Part shown: in pieces, positions 27,024 to 36,841 of the stretch
Position numbering within the stretch: the first letter of the stretch is position 1
How the letters are laid out: the number at the start of each line of letters is the position of its first letter
DNA from: CAVQBP01 sp963740945
GTDB taxonomy: Bacteria; Bacteroidota; Ignavibacteria; Ignavibacteriales; Ignavibacteriaceae
Direction of reading: 5' to 3'
DNA: 64,000 bases
Assembly (NCBI GenBank): GCA_963740945.1
Contig: CAVUGE010000004.1
Coordinates: forward strand, 1 to 64,000
Program-made: the position numbers and the translations under genes
The notes under the pieces: generated by a model
What the model was told of the DNA's origin: nothing
The model's input: only the letters and a program-made list of their open reading frames with translations
Database searches by the model: none

Positions 27024-29033
27024 ATGTACGAAACAATAAATAAAATTAAGAAGTATTGCAATAGCTTAACGGAATATTCAAGGTATAAGACCAGGGAAGT
27101 AAATGTTGGAGGGGTGCCATGCGGAGGTAATAATCCTATAAGGATTCAATCAATGACAATAACCGATACGATGGATACTAAGGCAACAGTTGAGCAGTCG
27201 ATCCGGATGGTTGAATCAGGTTGTGATTATGTACGGATTACGGCACCAAGCAAGCTTGAAGCTCAGAATCTAGAAAATATAAAAAAAGAATTAAGGAGCA
27301 GAGGATATACTGTCCCGCTGATTGCCGATATTCACTTTACCCCTAACGCTGCTGAAATAGCCGCACGAATAGTTGAAAAGGTTAGGGTTAATCCCGGCAA
27401 TTATGCCGACCGAAAAAAATTCCAGATATTGGAATATAATGATGAAACATATTTATCTGAACTGGACAGAATAAGAGAGAAATTTACACCGCTGGTAAAG
27501 GTATGTAAAGAATACGGTACGGCAATGAGGATCGGAACTAATCATGGTTCTCTTTCAGATAGGATCATGAGCCGTTATGGTGATACTCCGTTAGGAATGG
27601 TTGAATCTGCCTTAGAGTTTGTAAGAATTTGTGAAGAATTGAATTATTATGATATTATTCTTTCTATGAAAGCTAGCAACCCGAAGGTTATGGTTCAAGC
27701 TTACAGGCTTCTGATAAATAAAATGGAGGAAGAAGGAATGAATTACCCTCTTCATCTTGGTGTAACCGAAGCCGGAGGAGGTGAAGATGGGAGAATAAAA
27801 TCAGCGCTGGGAATAGGGACTTTACTGGAAGATGGACTTGGCGATACGGTGAGGGTTTCATTAACTGAAGATCCGGAATATGAAGCTCCTGTAGCAATTC
27901 GAGTTGTTAACCGGTATAAAGGAAGAGAAAACCACAGATCGATCAAACCGGTTGAAGAATCTCTTTTTAATCCTTTTGATTATGAAAAACGACATTCCTT
28001 TCAAATTTCATTTATAGGAGGAAGCAATGTTCCTCAGGTAATAAGTGATTATAGTGCATATGATATTTCCGGTCAATCCGATCTCGCCTCTATAGGTTAT
28101 TTCTATAATGCCGGAACCGATAAATGGAACATGAGCGATAATGCCCCCGATATAATATATCTCGGCCGAAAAGATATCCCTTTCGATATTCCGAACGGTC
28201 TGCATCCCGTTTACGATTATAAATTCTGGCTGGGTTTTGAAAACAGAGCAAACCGGTTTCCATTATTTTCTGTTTCCGAATATATGGGTAACAATGATAA
28301 ATCTAATCAAATTAACTTTATAAGCTTTGATATAAATGAACTAACAGATGAATTTATACCCATAGTAAAAAATGATTTAACCGCTGTTTTAATACTTGAA
28401 ACCAGTAACCTGCATGGAATGGCTGAGCAAAGAAGAGCATTTTTTGATTTAATAAAGTATGATGTTCGAAATCCTGTAATTATTAAAAGAAGTTATTCAG
28501 GGATTTGTCTGGAAGACTTGCGCTTATTTGCTTCAACCGATTTTGGATCATTATTAATAGATGGATTTGGGGATGGAGTTTGGGCTCAGGTTGAGAACAT
28601 TACAAAAGAAAACGGTAGCGGAGATTCGAAGACTTGGATTAGGGATTTTGTAGCAAAAAATGAAACAAAAGAGAAAATAATAAACCGGAATTTATTCGGA
28701 ATATTACAGGCTGCTAGGGTAAGGATTTCCAAAACAGAATATATTGCTTGCCCTTCGTGCGGAAGAACTTTATTTGATCTTCAGGAAACAACAGAAATGA
28801 TTAGAAAAAGAACAGAGCATTTAAAAGGGGTAAAAATTGCTATAATGGGTTGTATTGTTAATGGTCCGGGTGAAATGGCCGATGCAGATTACGGATATGT
28901 AGGTTCCGGTGTGGGGAAAATCACCTTATATCGGGAAAAAGATATTGTAAAAAGAAATGTACCTGCAAAAAATGCTGTAGATGCATTAATTAATTTAATA
29001 AAGGAGGATGGTAACTGGGTAGAACCAAATTAA
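27024..29033 (+). CDS. ispG: (E)-4-hydroxy-3-methylbut-2-enyl-diphosphate synthase
   Basis: Penultimate step of the MEP isoprenoid pathway, converting MEcPP to HMBPP with a [4Fe-4S] cluster. The N-terminal TIM barrel starts at IQSMTITDTMDTKAT and contains IADIHF and VRVNPGN. A large inserted domain (about 290-555) separates it from the C-terminal reductase-like domain with CPSCGRT (cluster cysteines), a later MGCIVNGPGE (third cysteine and the glutamate ligand). The 669-residue length is the insertion-bearing form seen in Bacteroidota, Chlorobi and plants. It stands alone; the 235-base downstream gap carries a terminator close to the next gene. Confidence 0.95.
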   Translation: MYETINKIKKYCNSLTEYSRYKTREVNVGGVPCGGNNPIRIQSMTITDTMDTKATVEQSIRMVESGCDYVRITAPSKLEAQNLENIKKELRSRGYTVPLIADIHFTPNAAEIAARIVEKVRVNPGNYADRKKFQILEYNDETYLSELDRIREKFTPLVKVCKEYGTAMRIGTNHGSLSDRIMSRYGDTPLGMVESALEFVRICEELNYYDIILSMKASNPKVMVQAYRLLINKMEEEGMNYPLHLGVTEAGGGEDGRIKSALGIGTLLEDGLGDTVRVSLTEDPEYEAPVAIRVVNRYKGRENHRSIKPVEESLFNPFDYEKRHSFQISFIGGSNVPQVISDYSAYDISGQSDLASIGYFYNAGTDKWNMSDNAPDIIYLGRKDIPFDIPNGLHPVYDYKFWLGFENRANRFPLFSVSEYMGNNDKSNQINFISFDINELTDEFIPIVKNDLTAVLILETSNLHGMAEQRRAFFDLIKYDVRNPVIIKRSYSGICLEDLRLFASTDFGSLLIDGFGDGVWAQVENITKENGSGDSKTWIRDFVAKNETKEKIINRNLFGILQAARVRISKTEYIACPSCGRTLFDLQETTEMIRKRTEHLKGVKIAIMGCIVNGPGEMADADYGYVGSGVGKITLYREKDIVKRNVPAKNAVDALINLIKEDGNWVEPN

Positions 29034-29230
29034 TTTTTTTTAATCTTTTAAATAGTAAGAAAAAACGCCCTTTTTATAAAAGCATGTATGGGTTATTCAT
29101 TTGTTTGTTAGATGATAAAAGTCTATATTTAAAAACTTAAACATGATTGAAAAAATTTTTGTAAAGTTAAAATATTTGAGGCTTGTATTTGGTTCCTCTG
29201 AGAGCCGTTACAAATAGCTATAAAATTAGA

Positions 29231-29266
29231 AATGCACCCCGATTAAATCGGGGTGCATTTTTTTTG
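29231..29266 (+). terminator. Strong intrinsic terminator just before the Nif3 gene
   Basis: A stem of 13 pairs, AATGCACCCCGAT with its complement, with a 3-base loop, then eight T. It ends only two bases before the Nif3 start codon at 29269. It may terminate ispG transcription or act as a leader terminator for the following gene. The preceding 29180-29230 segment holds a small GAGGC/CCTC pairing but matches no known riboswitch. Confidence 0.75.
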
Positions 29267-29268
29267 AT

Positions 29269-30399
29269 ATGAAATGCAGCGAGATTATTAAAAATTTGGA
29301 AGATTGGGCACCTAAAGAAATTGCCTGGCAGAAGGATAACGTGGGTTTACAAGTCGGTTCGGCAGATCGGGAGATAAATAATATTTTACTTTGTCTTGAG
29401 TTGACTCCCTTGGTAATTGATGAAGCGGTTAATAATAATTGTAATTTAATTATTTCTCATCACCCCCTCCTTTTTCATCCCCTTAAAAAAATCGATTTAT
29501 CGAATGATAAGAATTCGAAACTTTTAGAAAAGTTAATAAAAAAAGATATTAACCTTTATTCTGAACATACCAATCTGGATTTTACAAAAGACGGTGTGAG
29601 TTTCGAACTTGCTAAAACTTTAGGATTAAAGAATATATCTTTTCTTGTTCCTATGGATTCCAATCAATATAAATTGGTTGTTTTTGTCCCTAAAACTCAT
29701 TTACAGGAAATTTCAGATGCAGTCTTTCAAGCCGGAGGCGGAATAATCGGAAATTATAGCAATTGCAGCTTCATGATAAAAGGAGAAGGCACATTTAAAG
29801 GTTCAATTGATTCCACTCCATCTGCCGGAGAAAAACGAATCATGGAGACCGTTGAAGAATTTAGATTGGAAATCATTATTAATGCGTGGAACTTAAATCC
29901 TATAATTAAAGTTATTAAAGAGATACACCCTTATGAAGAACCGGCATATGATATCTATCCCTTGAAAAATGTGAATATTAATTATGGTGCAGGAGCAACG
30001 GGTGAATTTGAGAACGAATTATTAGAGGATGAATTTTTATCATTAGTCTCCCAAAAATTAAATACTGAAATATTTAAATACGCAAAAGGAAAGAATAACA
30101 GAATTAAAAAAGTCGCCCTCTGCGGAGGTGCAGGGGGAGAATATATTCAGGATGCAGTTAGATCTGGCGCCGATGCATATATAACTGCCGATATAAAATA
30201 TCATGATTTCCACGATGCTGCGGGAGAAATATTATTAATTGATGCCGGACATTATGAGACTGAAATTCATAGTCTGAATGAAGTGGAAAGAAGACTGACT
30301 TCTTTTCTCAATACTAAAACAGATACTAAGATTTTTAAATTTAGTAAAACAACAAACCCTATTATTTTCTATAACAATTTAGGAGCGAGCAGAAATTGA
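29269..30399 (+). CDS. Nif3-like dinuclear metal centre protein
   Basis: A 376-residue hexameric Nif3/YqfO protein. Metal-site segments are visible: DNVGLQVG (about 24-31), SHHPLLFHP (H64, H65), EHTNLD, and at the C-terminus GHYETE. An inserted PII-like domain lies between (about 140-245; YKLVVFVP to HPYEEPAYD), which is the longer form of the family. Proposed activities for the family include GTP cyclohydrolase I type 2 or Fe-handling; none is established. It begins right after a terminator and overlaps the next gene by four bases (TTGA). Confidence 0.88.
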   Translation: MKCSEIIKNLEDWAPKEIAWQKDNVGLQVGSADREINNILLCLELTPLVIDEAVNNNCNLIISHHPLLFHPLKKIDLSNDKNSKLLEKLIKKDINLYSEHTNLDFTKDGVSFELAKTLGLKNISFLVPMDSNQYKLVVFVPKTHLQEISDAVFQAGGGIIGNYSNCSFMIKGEGTFKGSIDSTPSAGEKRIMETVEEFRLEIIINAWNLNPIIKVIKEIHPYEEPAYDIYPLKNVNINYGAGATGEFENELLEDEFLSLVSQKLNTEIFKYAKGKNNRIKKVALCGGAGGEYIQDAVRSGADAYITADIKYHDFHDAAGEILLIDAGHYETEIHSLNEVERRLTSFLNTKTDTKIFKFSKTTNPIIFYNNLGASRN

Positions 30400-31124
30400 T
30401 TGATAGATTATTAATCCTTTATGAATTGCAAACGATAGATGATCAGCTTGATGATTTGGAAGAACTTAGGGGTGATCTGCCAAATGCCGTTGAATCTCTA
30501 AAAGAAAAACTTAATTCATTGAAATCGGATATCGATGCCAAAGAGAAAGAACGTAAAGAATCTCTTAAAAAAAGGGAAGAGAATGACGAAGAGATCGAAA
30601 AGTTGAAAGCAAACCAGAAGAAATTCAAAGCCCAGCTTTACCAGGTAAGGAACAATAAAGAATATGATGCACTTACTAAAGAAATTGATCATACTGATGA
30701 ACAGATGGGTAAGCTTGAAACGGAAAACAACACCCTTGCAGACAGAAGTAAAACTTTAGCCGATGAAATTGAAGAAATTAAGCCGCAATTGAATGAGTTA
30801 AAAGAAGAGCTGAAGGCTAAAGAATCCGACTTAAAAGATATAATTAAGACTAACGAAAAAGAAGAAGTTAAGTTAAGAGATAAAAGAAAAGAGATTGAAA
30901 GTAAAGTTAAAAAACCTGATTATTCGGCTTACATGAGAATTAGGAAGGCTAAAAAAGGAAAAGCAGTTGCCACCATTAAGCGTTCGGCTTGTTCCGGTTG
31001 TCATAATATAGTCCCTTCTCAAAGGCAGCTTGAGATTCGAAGAAATAACAGGCTTTTCTTTTGCGAATATTGCGGAAGGATTTTAGTCTCCGCTGAAGTC
31101 GCAGAAACCGTCGATTCCGAATAA
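30396..31124 (+). CDS. CdsZ-type coiled-coil zinc-ribbon protein
   Basis: A 242-residue protein with a long N-terminal coiled coil (about 20-175, heptads of Leu/Glu/Lys) and a C-terminal four-cysteine zinc ribbon: CSGC near 200 and CEYC near 225. This matches the bacterial C4-type zinc-ribbon protein family (zf-RING_7) usually found next to Nif3. The start is TTG at 30396, overlapping the Nif3 stop as TTGA, with GGAG eleven bases upstream; no better ATG is near. The paired arrangement with Nif3 is a conserved gene order in many bacteria. Role unknown, possibly nucleic-acid or ribosome linked. Confidence 0.85.
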   Translation: MIDRLLILYELQTIDDQLDDLEELRGDLPNAVESLKEKLNSLKSDIDAKEKERKESLKKREENDEEIEKLKANQKKFKAQLYQVRNNKEYDALTKEIDHTDEQMGKLETENNTLADRSKTLADEIEEIKPQLNELKEELKAKESDLKDIIKTNEKEEVKLRDKRKEIESKVKKPDYSAYMRIRKAKKGKAVATIKRSACSGCHNIVPSQRQLEIRRNNRLFFCEYCGRILVSAEVAETVDSE

Positions 31125-31333
31125 TATAAATCGAGATTCTGCAGTTCGTTTTTTTACCGGATATTTATAAGAGGGGGGAACCATACCTTTTATTACTCAT
31201 GGATAATTACTTTTCTGCTTTTTTAAGAGTAGTAATTTATTATATTTACCTAATTAAATAAATTAAGTTTAATCACTTAACCTTTGAGTTAACTTTTATT
31301 ATTAATTAAAAAGTTTAACAAAATTAGAAATTT

Positions 31334-31748
31334 AAAAGTTCAAACCGGGCAATTGCTCCCCGATAAAATCCGGGGGAGGAAAGTCCGAACTTCATAGAAC
31401 AGGGTGCCGGATAACGTCCGGGATCACGGTTGTCTTGGCAGCTGTGATACGGAAAGTGCCACAGAAAATATACTTCTCCGCTTTAAGCGGAGTAAAGGTG
31501 AAAAGGCAGGGTAAGAGCCTACCGCTCCGGTAGTAATAACGGAGGCAGGGTAAACCCCACCCGAAGCAAGGTCAAATAAGGAGATCTTCCCGGTTATTTC
31601 CGGGACAAGGTTGTTCGCTTTGTATGTCCCCTCAAAGGGACTGGATTTCCGGGTAGACCGCTTGAGTGTTATAGTAATATAACAACCAGACAAATAATTG
31701 CCGCCCGGTTTACCGGGTTACAGAATTCGGCTTACAGGTTGAACTTTT
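31334..31748 (+). ncRNA. rnpB: RNase P RNA
   Basis: The catalytic RNA that trims tRNA 5' ends. The universally conserved GAGGAAAGTCC block is at about 31375-31385, and the 3' ACAGAATTCGGCTTAC block is at about 31720-31735. The ends pair as helix P1 (AAAAGTTCAA at 31334-31343 with TTGAACTTTT at 31739-31748). Internal AGGGTGCC and AGAGCCTACCG segments also fit. The type is A-like by overall layout. It lies 25 bases before recJ. Minus-strand frames inside it are incidental. Confidence 0.96.
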
Positions 31749-31773
31749 GTTCTTATAATTTTATGGGAATTTA

Positions 31774-33531
31774 ATGCTTGAAAAGCGTTGGAAAATAAGA
31801 AATATCGAAGATAGCTATGCTGTTCAATCTTTGGCAGATTCTCTTAATATTTCTGAAGCTCTTGCTAAACTGCTTGTTATTAGAAACGTTAAGAACTTTA
31901 CTCAGGCAAAAAATTTCTTTAGACCTGAATTAGACTCACTTCACGACCCTTTCCTTATGCTTGGGATGGAAGAGGCAACTTCCCGCGTTATACAGGCTCT
32001 AACTGAAAATCAATTAATATGTATCTACGGTGATTATGATGTTGACGGTACCTGTTCAACTGCCCTGCTTTATCTTTTCTTAAAAGAACTGGATGCTAAT
32101 GTAGAATATTATATCCCTAAAAGATTAACTGACGGCTACGGTTTATCAAGTTCGTCTATTGATATAGTTAAAAACAGAGGAACTTCCCTTTTAATCTCTG
32201 TCGATTGCGGTATTACTGCTGTTGAGGAGACGGTCTATGCTAAATCATTAGGTATGGATGTAATTATTTGCGATCACCATCAGCCTAAAGATAAAATACC
32301 CGAAGCTCTTGCCGTACTTGACCCGCTTAAACCGGGATGTAATTATCCGTTTAAGTATTTATCCGGAGCCGGCGTTGCATTAAAATTAGCGCAGGGTGTA
32401 TCAGAAAGGATAGGAAAAAGAGAACTGCCGCTGCAATACCTGGATTTGGTTGCTCTTGCCGGCGCTGCCGATATAGTCCCTCTAATAGATGAAAATAGGA
32501 TTTTAGTCAGAGAGGGCTTGGAACAGATTAACCAAAATCCCAGACCGGGAATTCTTGCTTTAATTAAAAGTAGCGGAATGGAACCCGGAAATCTGTCCTC
32601 CGGGCAAGTGGTTTTTACTATTGCACCAAGAGTAAATGCCGTTGGGAGACTAGGAGATGCCGAAAGAGCTGTCCAGCTTTTTATAACAAAAGATAAGGAA
32701 GAAGCTTTTAAGCTTGCTCATATTCTTGAAACTGAAAACTATGAAAGAAGAAAGATTGATGTTGATACTTTTGACAATGCTCTGGAAATAGTTGGCAGCT
32801 CATTAGACCTTGAAAAAGAAAAGGCCATTGTACTCCATCAGGAATCATGGCATCCCGGGGTTATAGGCATTGTTGCATCAAGGTTAGTTGAAAAATATTG
32901 CAGACCTACAATCATGTTAACGACTGTTGATGGTGTTGCCAAGGGATCTGCAAGGAGTATTTCTAATTTTAACATTTATGAAGCTCTAAAAAAGTGTGAG
33001 GATTTATTAATTCAATTCGGAGGGCACCAGGCTGCGGCAGGACTTGCAGTTGAAGTAGAAAAGATTGAAGAGTTTAAATTGAGATTCAATCAGGTAGTAA
33101 AAGATTCATTTTTAGGCGATGATTTATCACCTGAATTGAGTATAGATTCTAAAATTAAATTTTCAGAAATTACACCTAAATTTTTAAGAATTTTAGAACA
33201 ATTTGCTCCATTCGGTCCCGGAAATTTGCGGCCCGTATTTTTGGCTGAAAATGTAGAGGTAGCAAATGTACCGCATATAGTCGGGAGCGATCATTTAATT
33301 GTATGTTTAAAGCAGAACGGGTCGGAAAAGATATTCGATTGCATCGGTTTTAATATGGGTAACTACTGTGATTTAATTAATAAAAATAATTCTGTACTTG
33401 ATATAGTTTTTACTATTGATAAAACTGTAAGAGACGGGCGGGTTTTTCCACAATTTAAATTCAAAGATATAAAAGTAAAAGATAAGCCGGCATCTGCCGG
33501 AAGGGAGATGATAGATGTCAGGTCATTCTAA
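31774..33531 (+). CDS. recJ: Single-stranded-DNA-specific exonuclease RecJ
   Basis: A 5'-3' ssDNA exonuclease of recombination and mismatch repair, 585 residues. The DHH phosphodiesterase motifs are present: YGDYDVDG (D87, D89, D91), VDCGITA, the DHH triad in CDHHQPK, and a later LVALAGAADIVPL. The C-terminal DHHA1 part has GKGSARS-like sequence (AKGSARSISNFN) and GGHQAAAG. Its last codons overlap the start of yebC by 17 bases, so the two are coupled. It heads a group of four DNA-maintenance genes. Confidence 0.95.
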   Translation: MLEKRWKIRNIEDSYAVQSLADSLNISEALAKLLVIRNVKNFTQAKNFFRPELDSLHDPFLMLGMEEATSRVIQALTENQLICIYGDYDVDGTCSTALLYLFLKELDANVEYYIPKRLTDGYGLSSSSIDIVKNRGTSLLISVDCGITAVEETVYAKSLGMDVIICDHHQPKDKIPEALAVLDPLKPGCNYPFKYLSGAGVALKLAQGVSERIGKRELPLQYLDLVALAGAADIVPLIDENRILVREGLEQINQNPRPGILALIKSSGMEPGNLSSGQVVFTIAPRVNAVGRLGDAERAVQLFITKDKEEAFKLAHILETENYERRKIDVDTFDNALEIVGSSLDLEKEKAIVLHQESWHPGVIGIVASRLVEKYCRPTIMLTTVDGVAKGSARSISNFNIYEALKKCEDLLIQFGGHQAAAGLAVEVEKIEEFKLRFNQVVKDSFLGDDLSPELSIDSKIKFSEITPKFLRILEQFAPFGPGNLRPVFLAENVEVANVPHIVGSDHLIVCLKQNGSEKIFDCIGFNMGNYCDLINKNNSVLDIVFTIDKTVRDGRVFPQFKFKDIKVKDKPASAGREMIDVRSF

Positions 33532-34237
33532 GTGGGCAACCACAAGACGAAAAAAAGCTGTGATAGATGCAAAAAGGGGGAAAATGTTTACAAAGCTCAT
33601 TAAAGAAATAACCATAGCTGCGAGAGAAGGAGGAGGGGATCCTGAAGGTAATCCTAGATTAAGGCTTGCTGTCGATAATGCCAAAGCCGCTAATATGCCT
33701 CAAGATAATATCGAAAGGGCAATTAAAAAAGCCACCGGAGAACTTGAAGGGCAGTCATTTCATGAATTAACTTATGAAGGCTACGGACCGGGAGGTATAG
33801 CTATTATGGTGGAAGTGGCTACCGATAATAAGAACAGAACTGTTGCTGAAGTCAGACATTTATTCAGCAAAAGCGGGGGCAGCTTAGGTGAATCAGGTTC
33901 CGTTGCATGGATGTTTGATAGAAAAGGAGTTATTTTGCTGCCTAAAAAGGAAAAAACAGAAGATGAAATAATGGAAGTTATTCTTGAAGAGGGTGCGGAA
34001 GACCTTCAAACGGAAGATGAATATTTTGAAGTTCAGACTCCCCTCGAGTCATTTGAACCTGTGAGAAGGGTATTGGCAAATAAAGATTTTCAAATTGAAA
34101 ATGCTTCGCTTCAATGGATTGCTAAAAATGCAGTGCCTGTTACTGGAGAAGATGCTGAAAAAGTTATGAAATTAATCGAATCATTGGAAGACAGCGATGA
34201 TGTTCAAAATGTTTATTCCAATGCTGATTTTGTATAA
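33515..34237 (+). CDS. YebC/PmpR-family protein
   Basis: A 240-residue YebC family member, known as transcriptional regulators and, more recently, translation factors for proline-rich stalls. The signature opening MSGHSKWATTRRKK is exact, followed by the KAVIDAKRGK and the VAEVRHLFSKSGG and VAWMFDRKG segments of the three-domain fold. The family is often linked to ruvC, as here. The start overlaps recJ by 17 bases with GGGAGATG immediately upstream as ribosome site. Confidence 0.95.
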   Translation: MSGHSKWATTRRKKAVIDAKRGKMFTKLIKEITIAAREGGGDPEGNPRLRLAVDNAKAANMPQDNIERAIKKATGELEGQSFHELTYEGYGPGGIAIMVEVATDNKNRTVAEVRHLFSKSGGSLGESGSVAWMFDRKGVILLPKKEKTEDEIMEVILEEGAEDLQTEDEYFEVQTPLESFEPVRRVLANKDFQIENASLQWIAKNAVPVTGEDAEKVMKLIESLEDSDDVQNVYSNADFV

Positions 34238-34277
34238 TCTTTATTTGCATTGTTCTTATCCTTGAAGGTTTTTTAAT

Positions 34278-34826
34278 ATGATTATACTTGGGGTAGATCC
34301 GGGAACAATTTTTACCGGGTTCGGAGTAATAAAACAAAAAAACAGTAATTATATCCGGATAAAAAACGGAATAATTAAATTACCTTCTTATAAAAGCCTG
34401 CCGTTAAAATTAGAAATAATTTATGATGAAATAGTGAAAATTATTAAAGAATTTAAACCGGATGAATTTGCAATTGAAACAGCTTTTTATGGAAAAAATG
34501 TTCAGTCTGCAATGAAAATTGGCTATGCACGCGGTGCTGCTTTATTAGCTGCAGTACATAATAATATACCTACCAGTGAGTATTCACCCAGAGAAATAAA
34601 AAAATCCGTAGTCGGAAGAGGCTCCGCATCAAAAGAACAGGTTTGCTATATGATTAAAACACTGCTTGAGCTTAAGCAGGAAAGTATGCGTTATGATGAA
34701 TCCGATGCATTAGCTGTAGCTGTCTGTCATGCATTCAGAATGACCCGTCTTAACGGATCTGCCAAAAAAAGTAAAGATTGGAAATCTTTTATTGAAATTT
34801 ACCCTGAAAGAGTGATTCACAATTAA
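34278..34826 (+). CDS. ruvC: Holliday junction endonuclease RuvC
   Basis: Resolves Holliday junctions. The four catalytic acids match E. coli positions: D7 (GVDPGT), E67 (AIETAF), D140 and D143 (RYDESDALAVA). The 182-residue length is normal. It lies 40 bases after yebC and 37 before ruvA, the classic yebC-ruvC-ruvA order; ruvB is not in the window. Confidence 0.95.
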   Translation: MIILGVDPGTIFTGFGVIKQKNSNYIRIKNGIIKLPSYKSLPLKLEIIYDEIVKIIKEFKPDEFAIETAFYGKNVQSAMKIGYARGAALLAAVHNNIPTSEYSPREIKKSVVGRGSASKEQVCYMIKTLLELKQESMRYDESDALAVAVCHAFRMTRLNGSAKKSKDWKSFIEIYPERVIHN

Positions 34827-34862
34827 CGATTAACTATTAACGAATAACAATTAACTATTACC
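34817..34862. repeat. AATTAAC word repeat between ruvC and ruvA
   Basis: The 37-bp gap and the ruvC stop are built from ATTAACGATTAACTATTAAC-type words, one of several quasi-tandem blocks in this window. Confidence 0.5.
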
Positions 34863-34863
34863 C

Positions 34864-35442
34864 ATGATAGGCTATTTATCCGGCAAAATAATTTCCTCAA
34901 AACCAACCAAAATATTAATGGATGTGAACGGGGTAGGTTACCTTGTAAGCATTTCAATTAATACATTTGAACAAATAACCGGGAGGGAATCCGTTTCTTT
35001 ATTTATTTATACCAGTGTAAAGGAAGATTCTATTTCTCTGTTCGGATTTTTTTCTGAAGCGGAAAAAGAGATGTTCGAGCTGCTAATCACTATTACCGGA
35101 ATAGGGCCGAAATTGGCTATAAGTATATTATCAGGGATTAGAGTCGATGAACTTAAACATGCCATCCGTTCAGCCGATATTTCCAGGATTGTTGCAGTGC
35201 CGGGAATCGGCAGAAAAACTGCCGAAAGATTGGTTCTGGAACTCAAAACAAAAGTCGACCAGGTTAAAGGAGAAGAAAAAGAATTATCATTTAGTGTAAA
35301 AAATGAAGCAGTTGCGGCATTAACAACTCTGGGTTATAACTCTAAGCTTGCCGATATTACAGTAAGGAACATTTTGAATTCCGATCCCAATATTTCTATT
35401 GAAGATTTAATTAAAAAGTCGCTAAGTAATCTCAATAAATAG
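34864..35442 (+). CDS. ruvA: Holliday junction branch-migration protein RuvA
   Basis: Tetrameric junction-binding subunit that recruits RuvB. Domain I begins MIGYLSGKIIS, with FGFFSEAEKEMFELL; domain II carries two helix-hairpin-helix motifs (GIGPKLAISIL and VPGIGRKTAERL); domain III (about 145-192) is the RuvB-contact helical bundle. The 192-residue length is normal. No Shine-Dalgarno site is evident before the ATG at 34864, which follows a repeat block, so coupled translation from ruvC is possible. Confidence 0.95.
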   Translation: MIGYLSGKIISSKPTKILMDVNGVGYLVSISINTFEQITGRESVSLFIYTSVKEDSISLFGFFSEAEKEMFELLITITGIGPKLAISILSGIRVDELKHAIRSADISRIVAVPGIGRKTAERLVLELKTKVDQVKGEEKELSFSVKNEAVAALTTLGYNSKLADITVRNILNSDPNISIEDLIKKSLSNLNK

Positions 35443-35578
35443 TGATAAACAGAAGTAATCTTGTTGGATTTCGTTTCTTTAATTTATGATCAGTTAGAAC
35501 AAATGAACATAGTTTATACCGGGAAGGTAAACCCGGCTATATTATTAGAAAACATTCACTGCAATTAGGAATATTTAA

Positions 35579-36526
35579 ATGAAAAACAGAATTAAACAAA
35601 TAATTTTCTTTTTATTATTTCTTTCATCAATTGTATTGCCACAGAAGGTTGAACATCCCGCTGGAGATTATGCAGTTGTAAATGGTAAAAAACTCTGGTA
35701 CGAAATAGAAGGGAAAGGAGAGCCCATACTTTTAATTCCCGGCGGTCCGGGTAATTCACATACTTATTTTCATCCCTGGTTTTCGGAACTGGCAAAAGAT
35801 TATAAAGTAATATATTTTGATGCATACGGAAGGGGAAAATCAGATAGAGCAAAATCTTCTAATCAATATTCATTTAAGGGAGACGTTGAAGATATTGAAG
35901 GATTATGTATAGCTTTAGGATTTGATAGGTGGGATATACTTGGTCATTCTTACGGAGGAATGGTAGCACAGCAATATGCGTTGGATTATCCAAAATCGGT
36001 TAATAAATTAATACTTACGAGCACTTTTTACAGTGGGGAAATGTGGCAGGAAAATGATAACAGCTCAAATCATGAAATTAAAAATCAATATCCCGAAGTA
36101 TGGGAAAAGGTTATGAAGTTAAGAAATGAAGGGGAATCTTCCAGTTCCAGGGAACATATTAATGCATATTCTGTTCCTTCGGGATTATTATATTTTTATG
36201 ATGCATCCAATGCATATAAAGTTAGAAGCGATTCATTAATAATGAATACTAATGTATATTATCAGATAGCCGGAAAAGATGCTGACTTTCTTATAAGCGG
36301 TGATATAGGACCTCTCGATTTTAGAGAGAAGCTGAAGAATTTAAATATGCCAATTTTGATTCTTGAAGGCAGATTTGACAGAATATCAATTCCAAGATTT
36401 TCAATAAAATATAAAAATTATGCACCTCAGGCTGAATTTGTAATGTTTGAAAAAAGCGGGCATGAACCCTTTGTTGAAGAACCTGAAAAAACCTTCAAGG
36501 TTATTACGGATTTTCTTAAAAAATAA
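35579..36526 (+). CDS. Secreted alpha/beta hydrolase (prolyl aminopeptidase-like)
   Basis: A 315-residue alpha/beta hydrolase with a signal peptide (KNRIKQ then a hydrophobic run, cleavage near VLPQ at 22). The oxyanion segment IPGGPGNSH, the nucleophile elbow GHSYGG (Ser near 131), the acid in LEGRFD and the late GHEPF histidine complete the triad. The GGPG motif is that of prolyl iminopeptidases and relatives. Export implies action on peptides or esters outside the cytoplasm. It is followed by a MITE-like element, not by a partner gene. Confidence 0.82.
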   Translation: MKNRIKQIIFFLLFLSSIVLPQKVEHPAGDYAVVNGKKLWYEIEGKGEPILLIPGGPGNSHTYFHPWFSELAKDYKVIYFDAYGRGKSDRAKSSNQYSFKGDVEDIEGLCIALGFDRWDILGHSYGGMVAQQYALDYPKSVNKLILTSTFYSGEMWQENDNSSNHEIKNQYPEVWEKVMKLRNEGESSSSREHINAYSVPSGLLYFYDASNAYKVRSDSLIMNTNVYYQIAGKDADFLISGDIGPLDFREKLKNLNMPILILEGRFDRISIPRFSIKYKNYAPQAEFVMFEKSGHEPFVEEPEKTFKVITDFLKK

Positions 36527-36576
36527 TAATTCCTTCCGGTTTCATTTTATGGAAGTAACGCAAGAATCGGAATATG

Positions 36577-36674
36577 AAAGATGACATCTTTACTAAATAA
36601 AAATAAGGCTTTATATATGACTTATATTTTAAGAACAATTAAAAATGATATTTCTTTTTAAAGATGTCATCTTT
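36577..36674 (+). repeat. MITE/BIME-like element, copy C
   Basis: A 98-bp copy with ends AAAGATGACATCTTT (36577-36591) and AAAGATGTCATCTTT (36660-36674). The interior AATAAGGCTTTATATATGAC and TTTCTTTTT align with copies A and D. Beyond it, 36716-36770 is a drifting TTTAGAATTT/TTTGAATTTT word block. Confidence 0.8.
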
Positions 36675-36841
36675 TTACCTTTTTTATAAACATCCCCGCT
36701 TTAAGTTTTGAAATTTAGAATTTAGAATTTATTTGAATTTTGTCATTTGTCGTTTTGAATTTTAAACCCTGCTTATGATTCCTGTCTTTTTGTTTTAAAC
36801 TTACTATTTATATATTGTGCTTACAATTCTTTGGAGGTGCC

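Noticed and set aside
31424..31693. Minus-strand 89-codon frame
   Set aside because: It lies wholly inside the RNase P RNA and is an incidental frame.
36815..36841. Upstream start for the dienelactone-hydrolase lipoprotein
   Set aside because: It would put nine residues before the lipoprotein signal and overlaps the GGAGG site of the real start at 36842.
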